Below are positions 12,445 to 22,760 of a stretch of 64,000 bases of DNA, in pieces. The position numbers and the translations under genes were made by a program. Below the pieces are notes generated by a model. The model saw only the letters and a program-made list of their open reading frames with translations. It made no database searches and was not told the origin of the DNA. Origin of the DNA: Torreya grandis (taxonomy: Eukaryota; Streptophyta; Pinopsida; Cupressales; Taxaceae); assembly GCA_037957365.1 (NCBI GenBank), contig JARHVA010001427.1, positions 1,202,001 to 1,266,000 of the forward strand. The letters are read 5' to 3'. The stretch's first letter is position 1. Every line of letters begins with the position of its first letter.

Positions 12445-14193
12445 TATAATTTTGACCGCTCATGGATCCTGTGCACGCGCGACTCCAAAATTTGAAATTG
12501 GCTGTCGTGAATCTAGAAGATGGCATGGTTGTGGTTACTACAATGGGTGGGGATTATTCTACTTATGGGGGGAGGGTTTAGAGTGCCCCTAAAGTGATTT
12601 CTTCTATCGGGGAGGGCACTTTTCTGGCCTTACGTTCTGTTAATGGACCCCAAGCTCCTGGTTCAAGTTTTGGATCTGGGGGAAGAACTTTTACAGATGT
12701 GGTGGCCTTCGAAGCTAGTCTACATGTTGCTCTACCTCATGCATCATTTGGGCCTTGCCATGTATCACCTATAAGTGCTTTAAAACCTATTAGGGTAAAT
12801 CTAAATACTAGATCAGTGGAAGATATCTTCCAAATGGAAGAATAGTTTTCCTCTTGTGCAGCTATTTTTGATTTTTGTGGCTTTTAGCCTTCTCTGGCAG
12901 ATCTGAAGAGCTGGACCTCCAAGATCTGGATGCCACTTATTGAAAATAATGCCCAAATCCTCCCTTGTACCAGGGGTTTCTTTATAGTATTATTTCACTA
13001 CTCTAAAGATAGGAAGATTATTTTGTGCCACAATAATTTTTCTTGGTAGGGCAGATATCCTCTCATGGCCAAACCTTGGCATAAGGATTTTGATCCTCTC
13101 TCTAAATCCCTTAACAAGCTCCCTATATGGGTGCAACTCCCTTATCTTTTGATACATCTGTGGCATGAGTCAATTTTTAAAACCATTGGAAGTGCTATAG
13201 GGGATTTTTTATTTGTGAAATAAGGTCTTACATATTTTCAACACTCAACATGCGCATGCTTTCTGGTAGATTTGGATGTCTCTAAGGGCCTTCCTGAGGC
13301 AATTTTCCTAGAATCCCCAAGGGGCACCTAGATGCAAATATTAGATTATGAGGGGATCCCTTTTTAATGCAGGAAGTGCCACCTGACAGGTCATATTACT
13401 ACTTGTTGTGTAGCTAGGAAATCCAAATCCAGACGACCACCTTCTTGGTGGCCTGAGGCTTCCTTTGAACACAAAATTGTCAAACAATCTATGGAAGCTC
13501 TGACTGATTCTAATTCTAAGACTGAGGAAAGTATTCAATCTGAATCGGAGGTTGAGGAAGAATCTTTGGTGAAATAGTCTAATAAAGCTCTTGCAGTGGC
13601 TATGGTTAGAGATCTCTCTGAGCCCATGGTGGAGGAGGTGGTCTCCTCCCCTATTTTATAAGATCCTCCTAAGAGCCAGACTGTGTTTGGTTCTCACAAG
13701 GATTTTGTTGTGGCTTCTGTGCCCTATGGACTTCAAGGAGTAGTATCTTCTGAGGTATGGGTTACTAAGGCAGCAAAGTTAGAGGACATATGGACAACAG
13801 TTAAGAGAAAGAAGTCTAAGCATTTGGTCCCCCCTCTAGATATGAATCTATGGTCATGTAAAAAAAAAACCTCAATTCAAAAGGAATATCTAATGATCCC
13901 TTTTGCTGACTAGTTTTTTAGGGTTAGTAAACTGGTTGCTATTCTGGTTTACTGGTTACTGGTCTGGGAGATTGTCTAGGTTATTGATCTAGACTGTTAA
14001 CTTTCAAATCAGTGTTTTGACAGCAATTTTATTTGATCATATTTATTGGTAACAGGTCCCTATAAAACCTAGTTTTGGTACTTTTCTGTTAATAGGTTCT
14101 TTTATAAAACCTAGTCATCCTGTATGGTTTATCTTTCTCCTTATTGTGTAGGGTTTCAGGGTCCCTTCAAACCCTATTTTTACCTTAATCTAA
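12445..14193 (+). mobile_element. ORF1-only LINE (half-L1 type) with 17-bp TSD
   Basis: The insertion is flanked by AACTTATTTCAAAGCAA (12428-12444) and AACTTATTTCAAAGTAA (14194-14210), one mismatch in 17. An ATG lies 18 bases inside the 5' junction (12462), and ORF1 runs to 13913. It is followed by about 280 bases of 3' sequence with an AGGGTTT...AAACCCT hairpin (14150-14175) and a TTTTTACCTTAATCTAAA-like end. No ORF2 sequence is present. A 5' end so close to the ORF1 start means the copy is probably not 5'-truncated, so the lack of ORF2 is a property of the source element or an internal deletion. It is more GC- and CpG-rich than its surroundings. Confidence 0.75.
12462..13913 (+). pseudogene. 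LINE ORF1: DUF4283 plus CCHC-type zinc knuckle
   Basis: One continuous frame from ATG at 12462 to the terminal TAG at 13911 holds about 483 codons and no frameshift, but nine premature stops, all TAG or TAA. Residues about 120-260 form a DUF4283 domain (DLKSWTSKIWMPL, then RGFFIVLFHYSKD, then NKLPIWVQLPYLLIHLWHES). A zinc knuckle CRKCHLTGHITTCC (C-x2-C-x4-H-x4-C) follows near 13370, and then a basic and Glu/Ser-rich tail. ORF1 proteins of this type bind RNA. Every stop can be explained by a single C-to-T change on one strand (CAG, CAA or TGG ancestors), so decay by methylcytosine deamination is likely. Confidence 0.8.
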
Positions 14194-14799
14194 AACTTAT
14201 TTCAAAGTAATTACTTTCAATAACTTGGTGAAGTATTCAATTATAGTTAGCACCTATTTATGCCATACACTTGAAGTTAGATTTGTCATCCCTATGAAAT
14301 CCAACCCCAGTGTGTGAAGGCTCACTCCACTTGAATTAGGTTGAGCAAAAGAGTTGCTAATATATAATTTCTTATAAATAGAGCACCCTTTTGACATTTT
14401 TTGACCCATGCATAGGCATATTTGAAAAGGCTAGGCCAGTAATAGTCATCTCTCATTACCTTTGCTATTATTTTTCTTGGAGTAAAATGGCTTCTTATAG
14501 GTCCATCATGAAACTTCTCTAATATCTATGTCACTTGATTGTCATCAATGCACCTAAGAAGTACCCTATTGAGGTCCTTTCTAAAAAAACACCATCAACT
14601 AATGCATAAGGTATGGACTAAATCTTGAAATACCTTCTTTTTTCTCTATCCAAACCTTAGGGGCATTTTCCTATCATCAAGAAATGTGTCATATCTTGGA
14701 TCCAGCTACTATGAAGTGGAGGTACATCTATTTATGAGTTTTATTATGTCACCAAAACAACTTCTTTGTCTTCTTAAAGGTCATCGACCATATTCTCAC

Positions 14800-16020
14800 A
14801 CAACCCTTTACCTCTTATCAGTTTGGTGGATTTGATTTCCACATCATACTCCATGATCTTGGTAATCTATCCTACTCTTTTCTCATTAAAATCCTTGTTG
14901 AGGAGAAAGTCCCTCAGTCTAGGATGAGACACCATAGATGAGCCTTAATGTTAGAGAGCATTGGTCTAAAAATTTTGAGGCTCCTTAAAGTTTCAAGAAC
15001 TAGCTTTTTTATTAAAGTGTACCTCACCTCATTTCCTTCTAACACTTACCTAAAAAGGTTAATTAGATGCTCAAATCAATCACCATTCTTCTACATCAAT
15101 GTAGTTTATATGTTGTCAACATTGGCAAAGGTGTATAATATGAAATACTTTGAGAAATCAAGATTTATGAGTGAGGTTGCTTGGGTAATGGCTTTATTAA
15201 TGGCCTCAAATGTTACTCTACCTTTGACCAAGTAAACACTTGACTCTTCTTCATAATGTTAGTGATGGGTATGACAAATTTTGAAAAACTAGGTATAAAC
15301 CTTCTTACAAAGTTTATATTCCCAAGGAAGATCTAGATTCATTTCTTGTGCTTGGGTAGAGATAGTGATAAGATATCACTTATTCTATTAGATTTAATGC
15401 ATAGTCCTTCCTTTGAAACAATGTAACCAAAAAAATTTCCTTCATTAATAAAAAACACACATCTCTTGGGATTTAAAAATATCCCATACTCTCTACATCT
15501 TTATAAGATCAACTTTAGATGGTCCATGTGCTCACTAGCCTTTCTGGAGAAAATTATGATGTCATCCAAGTAAAATAGCACCATCTAATTTATAAACCCT
15601 TTGAAATCCATGTCCATGGCTCTTTAAAAATTTGACCTAGTATTTGAAAATCTAAAAGGAATCTTTTGGTAGCATATGTGCCCCACTTTGTGTTAAAGGC
15701 AGTCTTATACTGATCTTCCTCTCTCACCAGCACTTGCTGGTAACCTGAATACCCATCCAAAAGGTAAAAATATTCTAAACTAATAACTATCTAAAAGAGT
15801 TTCTCCATAGATGGTAAGGGGTAGTGATATTTAAAAGAGACCCTATTCATATCCCTAAAGTCAACATGCAATCTAATCTCTCCACTCTTCTTCCTCATAG
15901 GTACCAAATTAGCTACCCATGAAGGGTACTTAATGAAAAATATGATCTTAGACTCAATTAATCTGGTCAATTATTTCCTCATAAGCTCTTCATTTTTTAG
16001 GTTTACAGGCCTCTAATTCT
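14800..16020 (-). pseudogene. gypsy-1 reverse transcriptase and RNase H
   Basis: On the minus strand the catalytic RT motif YLDD is at 15561-15572, inside VLFYLDDIIIFS. It is preceded by the LLDGYSGYQQVLVREEDQ block and KTAFNTKWGTYA (about 15850-15700), which are RT motifs of Ty3/gypsy elements. Downstream come the connection and RNase H with AINKAI and FSKYFILYTFA (about 15180-15100). RT copies the element RNA into DNA. The two catalytic Asp residues of YLDD are kept, but stops and frame changes lie around them. Next neighbours are integrase (downstream) and an additional RNase H (upstream). Confidence 0.8.
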
Positions 16021-16559
16021 ACTTGATAGGCTTTAAATTATCCTCTAATTCTATAGTGTGTTGGGTGAGTTTGCGATCAAAGCCTCTCAAGTCACTATAT
16101 TCCCAAGAAAATATGTATACATATTCTTTACATAATTATATGAAATCATGCCTCTCAACTTTAGTTCTTACCTTTATGAGCTTTAGGATCTTGTCTTTGA
16201 AGATAAGGACTCTTTAATAGTTCTCTTCAGTGGTTGACATCACTACCTCATCTTTTCTCATATGATATCCATCATGGAAAATACCTTCAAGGGTGACAAT
16301 CCCTTTAAGAAGATTATTGGATCTCAATTTAAATATTTTATCTTCATATTGATGTTGAAATTTTTTTTGCTTTATTAAAGAGAATTATGCTTCCCATTAT
16401 AAAAAATAGGTAATTTGCTTATCATTCTCAAAGACCTACCAATTAGATTTATTTTTGGCATTGATGGTCTCATCAGCACTTTGACATGTGGCTACACCTT
16501 GGTCTATTTTAATTCATTTAGGATATTAAATTGAGCTCCCACAACTGATAATCTATTAA

Positions 16560-16914
16560 AATGTCCATTTTGGTTCTTTAAAAAAAATTAGATGTTAAAG
16601 GCCTCAAAATCCTCAATTAGGTCTCACACTCTATGTTTGTAAGAATTCATCAAGGGATTCTTGCTAATATTCTAGCCTCTAACCTAGTGCACTATCATCT
16701 CACTATCCCCATAAACTTGTAATTACTTGATCCCTCTCTTATTATCCCATTGAAGGCCATGGATAAGGCCCTCATACTCCATTGCATTTCAAGAGAAACT
16801 AAATTATAACCTATAAGAAGATAAATCCTTATCATTTTACGGGGATACTAGCATTACACCTACACACACCCCATGTTTTCTCCTTTAACCATCAAAAAAT
16901 AATTTACATAATCC
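16560..16914 (-). pseudogene. Additional RNase H domain upstream of RT in gypsy-1
   Basis: One minus-strand frame from 16914 reads LCKLFFDG, then GVMLVSP, then NAMEYEGLIHGLQW, then LQVYGDSEMIVH and VRG. This matches an RVT_3 (archaeal/plant-type) RNase H with catalytic D (16891-16893), E (16777-16779) and D (16705-16707) all present. It continues into a block HFNRLSVVGAQFN...RPSMP that leads towards RT. Frame is kept apart from stops of the TAG/TAA/TGA kind. So gypsy-1 encodes two RNase H domains, one before RT and one after. Dual RNase H is known in the Tat lineage; the position between protease and RT is the noteworthy point. Confidence 0.75.
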
Positions 16915-17379
16915 ATTAATATGTTTTTGAGGTCTAATGAGGGATTGCATGGACTAATTATATTCATGTAAGTATTAGACATCTATGTCCCTCTCTTCAA
17001 ATTCTTCCAAGGGATCAATTGATTGGTGTTCATTCCATAGTTCATCAAAGAACATATCTAGTATCTCCTCAAGGTGAGTGTTAAATTATTAACCAAACAT
17101 ATGTTCATCCTCATCAAGGATGGTAAAATTGAGGTTTATGTTGTCTGGACCATAAGGCTCTATTTGTAATTATGTAATGGGATTAGCCTTAATAGACATC
17201 TTGGTTTCATATCTTGTTTTTAATTTCATGCATGACCAATCTACAGTAAGATAACCTCTAATATTTATAGTGAATTCCTTTGATAGCCATAGGGAAAAAA
17301 GAAGAGGTACATCAAGTATCAATATAATTGAACCATTGAGACATTAAGATAAGCATGCAAGGTCAAGTTGAGATATTTG

Positions 17380-17640
17380 ATGATACTAGATGGCTTGGTG
17401 GAAGAATCATCAAACTATAGCACTCCCTTAGATTGGGTCTCATACTTTAGACCAAGTTGATTAGCTATGGACTTTGGCATTACTAAGGTGATATCCCCAC
17501 TGTCTACCAAGAAATTTTACACCAAGGAGTAACCAATGATTAATAAAAAATAGAAGGGAGGAGGTTTGACCACCTTAGCTAGCTACTTTTCATTTGGTCT
17601 TATGGTTGCATTAGTGAGAACCACATTCTCCTTGACTGGT
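17380..17640 (-). pseudogene. gypsy-1 aspartic protease
   Basis: The minus strand reads NFLVDSGDITLVMPKSIA, with the catalytic triad DSG encoded at 17496-17504, followed by NQLGLKYE and a FDDSS flap-like region. This is the pepsin-like retroviral protease fold, which cuts the gag-pol precursor. It lies between gag (right) and the extra RNase H (left). The DSG signature differs from the DNG of elements A and B, so gypsy-1 and its host element are different families. The catalytic residues are intact; the surrounding frame has stops. Confidence 0.65.
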
Positions 17641-18499
17641 GGTTTCTTAAAAATGTTAGTTCTTGACAACCCTTATTGGAGGATGTCTACTTAAATAGAC
17701 ATGGAGAGTATATCCCACATTGGCACACTCATATTGGAACTTTTCAGTTATTCCATAATGTTGATGGGTGAACCACCAACCTTTGGTTGTGCTTTGGGAG
17801 CCATAATTGCACTTTGAGTTTGTGAGTTGTGAAGGACAAAGACATTTCCTTGATTTTGATTCTTTGGGGAAATTGGAACCTTTAGAGAAACTAGAACCTT
17901 TGGAGTAGTAGTAGGTTCATTTGGATTTGATATTGAAGGAATAATGATAGAAGGCTCTTTGACTTCTTATTGGTTATCATCCATATTCATTCTTTTAAAC
18001 CTTATATTTGTTATCACTGGAATGTATGCCTAGCTAGAACTATCCTACTGATTGAGTTCATAACATTATTATTGCTTGTAATTCACCATTTAGCACCCAA
18101 TTAGCTTGGTACTTGATTAGGGATTTAGCCTTGTTGAGGATCTTCTAGTTTTGTCATCATGGGTACCTCTATGTTCTGAGCCATAAGAGCTTGATTGTAC
18201 CCATAATTAGTATCCTACTACTATTGATCATTGAAATATTGAGTGAAATTAGTGTTTGGAACATTGGATTTCCAAAAATATTGATTCCAAGGCATGGTAC
18301 CCTTAGCTTTTTGAGTAACATTATTTTATATAGGGAGCAAAGTGTTGGAACTATTTTCAACATTTTGATTATAGTTGTTGTGGCTATTATAATTAGGCTG
18401 CCCTTATCCTTGGCCTTGACCTTGAAAGTTTCCTTTGTAGGGTTAATTATTTACTTTATAATATTTTTGCTAAGTTTGATATGAGGCTTGGTAAGGCAT

Positions 18500-19530
18500 A
18501 TTAAAAGTTTTTATCCTCTTAACATTTGCTAGTTCATTTTGTAAAGATTGGAACATGCTCTTAAGATCTTGAAAATGTTTTGTTCCTGGGAATCACTATA
18601 TTGACTAGTGGAATCCTTTCCTTACTTTGGTGAAGGTATATCAGTAATTGTAGGCATAAGAGGAATGAAAATAAGGGGAATAATATAAATAGGGGTGGTC
18701 TGAATCTTAGGGAATAAAGACATTTGTTTTATAGGTGTAAGTTTTCCATCTTATACCAAATTATGTTCTACTCTAATTACCACCTCATTTGCATTTGGTA
18801 ATGTGTTCCCTCCCATAGACTGGATCATTACTACAATGTCACTATTTAGGGCCCTCAAATAGTAAAAAAAGGAAAGTTAGGGGTAGGTCTAACAAAGACT
18901 GGGATTCGATCCCAAATTTTTTAGAACCTTGTATTGAAGTCTTGTAGAACTTCATGATGGGCTCTTTGAATTGTGGTTAACTACTCTGTAAGTGAAAAAT
19001 GGTCACTTTTATCCTCAAATCTCTTACAAAATTCATCTCCTAATTGATCCCATGATGTAATATATTTAGTATCAAGGCTTCTTTACCAATCCAAGGATAT
19101 ACCTTTGAAAAAGATGGCTAATAACCTAATTTCTACATTTTCTTCATTGATATCATGAATGTTATAGAAATTGGTTATATCCATGAGGTATTCAAAAGGG
19201 AATGTAGCTTGGTCTCCAGTTAAATAAGGAACACTTTTAAGAGATTCTACTATAATAGGATCATATTTAGGGAGGTTTAGAGGACTTTGACCATTAAAGT
19301 CCACAAAGGGGAAAACTCTAGGGGTTACCATGGAAATGAAAGGGTTTAACAAATATCTTCTTGTAGGGGTAGGCCTTAGAATTAAATTAGGAACAAAGTT
19401 GACTTTATATGGGTGTATATTATCAAATCTTAATCTTTTTACTAAGTTCAAAGGAAATTCAATGAATTCAAAGGGATACTTCTAGAAGTTGACCTTGTAG
19501 ACACCTTTGGAATGAGATGTAGTCACCAAT
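18500..19530 (-). pseudogene. gypsy-1 gag (capsid region)
   Basis: The longest open piece (19083-19451) encodes 122 residues on the minus strand, ending AIFFKGISLDW. That is the start of a retrotrans_gag (PF03732-type) domain, in which A..F..L...A..W is conserved. The following frame (19080-18600) continues WEQLGDEF-like with stops and then becomes a Gln/Asn-rich tail. Gag forms the particle. The N-terminal part has Pro-rich and basic stretches. No clear zinc knuckle was located. Confidence 0.65.
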
Positions 19531-19650
19531 CTATTACTAGAAATTTAGATATTATTCTTGGATTCACTAGATGTTGTTGCTTAGAATCTATAACTTTTGT
19601 AAATTGATCAAACCAACATCAAACTTTGACCAATCTTATTTAAACTATGT

Positions 19651-19668
19651 GTCCCATCAGGAATGCCA
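19651..19668 (-). other. Candidate primer-binding site of gypsy-1
   Basis: The minus strand reads TGGCATTCCTGATGGGAC immediately inside the 5' LTR edge. It starts TGG, as expected for pairing to a tRNA CCA end. I could not match the rest to a specific tRNA, so this is a candidate based on position and the TGG start. Confidence 0.4.
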
Positions 19669-22249
19669 AAAACTATTTTAGTTTCAATTTGCACCCTTGG
19701 AGAGGGTTCTTCAGGCCCATTCCAATTGGGCTATACTATTGGAACAAACCCAAGCTGTGGGTTACCTATGGTGGGGTTGGACCTTTAGAGAAGGATGAAT
19801 TCCTCTTGATGGATGACATATACTAATTTTTTCACTAGAAAAAGGGTTAAAAAGGGGAAATAGGCCTCTTAAGAAATATAACAAAGTGAAGCACCAAATT
19901 AAATGAGAACTCACATAAGTATGAAATATATATTAAAGAAGCATAAGATAGTACTAGCTCACACAATCTCAAAAGTTAGCCAATTACATAATTATTTCAT
20001 ACACTAGGTTTAGGAAGTAATGAATGAAGCTAAGAGGAATTTTAAGACTCACACTAAGATTACATTAATGGCAAAAAGAACACAAATGCATACCTGTAAT
20101 CAACTAGAAAACACCCTAAAATAGTCAAGAAATAAGGATAATAGGCATGGAAGATTCTCCTTCACAATGCCATCATGCACAAACTTACTAAAAATAGTTC
20201 AAAAGAAAGAGATAGGTAAATAAAATCTCTATTATCTTCAAGATATCTTTCATAAAAGTTTTGACAGGGTCTAGCCTTATCAAATGAGAGTCTCTACTCT
20301 TCTAGAACTGAGAGTTCTTATCAAAAGTGATAGAATCTTTCTTCAAAAAACTAAGGGAGAGATTAAAAATGAAAAGAATGGGTAATATAGAAGAAAAGGG
20401 AGAGATAAAATGGATCATGAGTATATAAATCATTAATTTAGTTGACACATTTTATGAATACTCCACCTTTTTATGAAAATAGGGTTAATACATCATAGAC
20501 AAAATAGCCTTTAATTACTCCAATAGTCCGTCAATCTTCTCATTGGTTGAGAAGAATGCACTCAGAGACAAGAAAGTGTCTTAAGATGATGAGTCATTAT
20601 CTTACTATGATTAAAAACCCTTAAACACCCTAAAAATATATTAAATGCTCTTGTTGCTTTCTCTAATCACTAGATCTCCATCTTGAGACTCTACACCATC
20701 ATCCACTTACATTCATTATGAGGACAAAGTTCACATTTCCATGGACTTGATAGATCCATGATTAAGTCTACTTTTATCAGCTATAGGTACCTATTTTTCT
20801 AGACTATGACCATATCTAAGCAATGATCTTACTATGGATTGAATATTGGTTTTCATTTAGTTATATACATGAAGAGCTTACACACTACATAACATCATCC
20901 TTGAACCATATTAGTTATAAATAGACCTATTCTTCTTCTTAAACCTATGGAAACCAAGGACTTAAAGTATGTGACATTAAAAATACAAGGAAACTGAGTC
21001 CACATGCTCTAGATCCTCCAACGAAGGTCTCAATTGAGCTTCAATGGTGTCCTTCAAAAAATCTACCCTCATTCAACCTAATTCAATTTTTTTCTCCATT
21101 AAAGTCCCTTAGCTTTAGACTTTAAATTTAGACCATTGATCTTGATCCAAACCCTCTCAAAATGTGCCAATTATTATCTCTTCATCTATCTAACAAGATT
21201 TTATTATTATCCCTTTAACTTCTTGACCTCATGCACACTATCAATCTACTTCTATATAAATGAATGCAAGCCATATATCTTCTACCTGTCTAACATGGTT
21301 GAGACACTTATCACTTGCATATTCACCTTGGAGGTCCTTTGGCCTTTTGACTTCATTTTTGTTAATCTACTTTATACAAGTGAACATGTATCATTGATCT
21401 ATTTGGACACACTAACTCTATCAATTAATGTATATTTTTAGATCTCTAATCATGTACCTAAGATCTTGACACTTATCATCAACATCTCATGCTAACCTTT
21501 TGACTTGATGCTCACCATTGATCTTTAATGCATAATCAAATACTTGCCATTAAATATTTGGTACTCACTGACATCTATCAGATCATTTCTCACCATTATA
21601 TTTGATCTTAGCTCCCAATATTTGGACACTTGTCATTTACACGTTCAACCTAGGAACATTTGAATTCAAGTGGATATTTCATGGAGCTTAAACTTGATGT
21701 GTCCACACATGTTTCACTCTGTAAGTATAAATTTTAAGCTTTATAAATTGAGATAGAAAACTCATCAAGTTATGATATTTGTAGAGTATGATATAGGCAT
21801 GATATACATTATGTCCATCTGATCTTTTGGGTTTAAGAGGCTTCTTGAGCATACTTATAAAATACATAATCAAACTGACTAGTTCATTTTTGCATCACAT
21901 TTGATGATGGTCTAGTTCATCTAGACTTGTGCTTGAATTTTTGTCTCTTTTAGAAGGATCTAATGGACTTCTAAGACTTTGTGCAACCTGATTCATGCTC
22001 TTTAATGACTTAAACATTATGAAAACTTTTTGGTCTTCTTGACTTTGTAGTTCTAGACTTGTTTCAAGACTTACTTCTCAAAGATCAATAAAAGACACTT
22101 TAAGCTTTCTTAAATTGTCTAAAAAGATTTTTAAGTCACACTTGCTCCTTCTCAACCATGAACTCTACTCAATTGATCATGCCATACCAAGACCTCTAAA
22201 AGTTGATCCATTGGGTGCATTTCTGTATGTGGGCCAAACTTTGCCAACA
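19664..22249 (-). repeat. gypsy-1 5' LTR
   Basis: This is the partner of 8756-11418 and ends CCAACA at 22249 (TGTTGG on the minus strand). The internal boundary near 19664 is inferred from the end of similarity (...TTCAATTTGCACCC) and the adjacent candidate primer-binding site. The promoter should lie in this copy. No single TATA box stands out. Confidence 0.75.
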
Positions 22250-22259
22250 ATTCCTTCTT

Positions 22260-22760
22260 AGAATGGTCTTACAAAGGATTATTAAACATCTTTTTTTAAT
22301 GGTGATCACTAGGTTATGAACCTAATTCCTTTGAAGGATCATCAAATTTAATCTATTGGTCATTGATGAGATCCTAGATCTTATTCTTTAAAACAACTAT
22401 TCATAGAATGCCTAGGGCCTTGATGATAGTAACAATAATAATTTGCATCATATCCTTTAGGTATAGGTATATTTACATCAACTTGTATAATAGGAATAAA
22501 ATATATAAGATGACACTCTAGAAAACATAAGATTAAAAAAATAGGATTTTCATGTAAATGTGTAAATTATCTCCTTAGTGGATTTTATAAGACAAGCTAA
22601 TTAGGCAGTTTCACAAGTATGTTAACCATGGTGGTTGTTTTATTTTTAGTCTTAGGAGGTTTTACCTTATAACTTGGTTTGAATGTAAATGTTGTACTAG
22701 ATGTAGATGTAGCCAGTGTGTTTTCTATTATAAACACCTAAAAATGACATTTGAGTTATA
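22260..22760 (-). pseudogene. Gag C-terminus and zinc knuckle of element A
   Basis: On the minus strand, PIPKGYDANYY is followed by CYYHQGPRHSMNSC (22434-22393), a C-x2-H-x4-H-x4-C knuckle typical of plant gypsy gag proteins, and then a LISS-TNRL-like segment (ID-LID, DDP in relatives). Upstream there is a Lys/Thr-rich linker (YKVKPPKTKNKTTTMVN). It is interrupted at 22250 by gypsy-1 and resumes at 8755 leading to the protease. Element C carries the same knuckle spacing (CAYHKMHRHHTNYC). Confidence 0.65.

Larger units (their letters stand above)
11750..14800 (-). pseudogene. gypsy-1 integrase, split by a LINE
   Basis: Minus-strand reading of 14195-14800 gives the N-terminal zinc-binding and early catalytic part. 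11750-12444 gives the later part, with a recognisable LEFI-I-RKI-EWALELGI block typical of gypsy integrases. The two halves join across the LINE at 12445-14193, whose 17-bp target duplication is visible. Integrase inserts the cDNA copy into host DNA. Many stops occur, so it is inactive. I could not place all three acidic residues (DDE) with certainty. Confidence 0.6.
8756..22249 (-). mobile_element. gypsy-1: 13.5 kb Ty3/gypsy LTR retrotransposon
   Basis: Two 2.6 kb direct repeats (8756-11418 and 19664-22249) flank a minus-strand polyprotein in the order gag (about 19.5-18.5 kb), protease (17.5 kb), RNase H (16.9-16.56 kb), RT (16.0-15.4 kb), second RNase H (15.4-14.8 kb) and integrase (14.8-11.75 kb). 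The 5' LTR is therefore the right one. The right LTR ends ...GCCAACA, giving TGTTGGC as the 5' start. The flanks carry ATTCC at 8751-8755 and 22250-22254, a candidate TSD. The left LTR boundary is eroded. A LINE interrupts the integrase at 12445. All domains carry stops, so it is not autonomous now. Confidence 0.8.
6672..22760 (-). mobile_element. Element A: old gag-protease LTR retrotransposon, split by gypsy-1
   Basis: Left part 6672-8755 and right part 22250-22760 belong together. On the minus strand the right part carries a gag-type zinc knuckle leading into a short gag C-terminus, and the left part carries the aspartic protease that should follow it. Between them sits gypsy-1 with a candidate 5-bp duplication ATTCC (8751-8755 and 22250-22254). 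Downstream of the protease (minus strand, 7.85 kb towards 6.7 kb) there is no reverse transcriptase, only a non-coding tail ending in a purine-rich AAAAAGGGGGAAT at about 6672-6690. The tail is homologous to 56170-56720 in the opposite orientation. Termini and LTRs of A were not resolved. Confidence 0.6.

Noticed and set aside
18191..18484. Hydrophobic 97-codon plus-strand frame as a membrane protein
   Set aside because: It lies antisense within the gag-protease region of gypsy-1; its Ile/Leu richness comes from AT-rich sequence read backwards.
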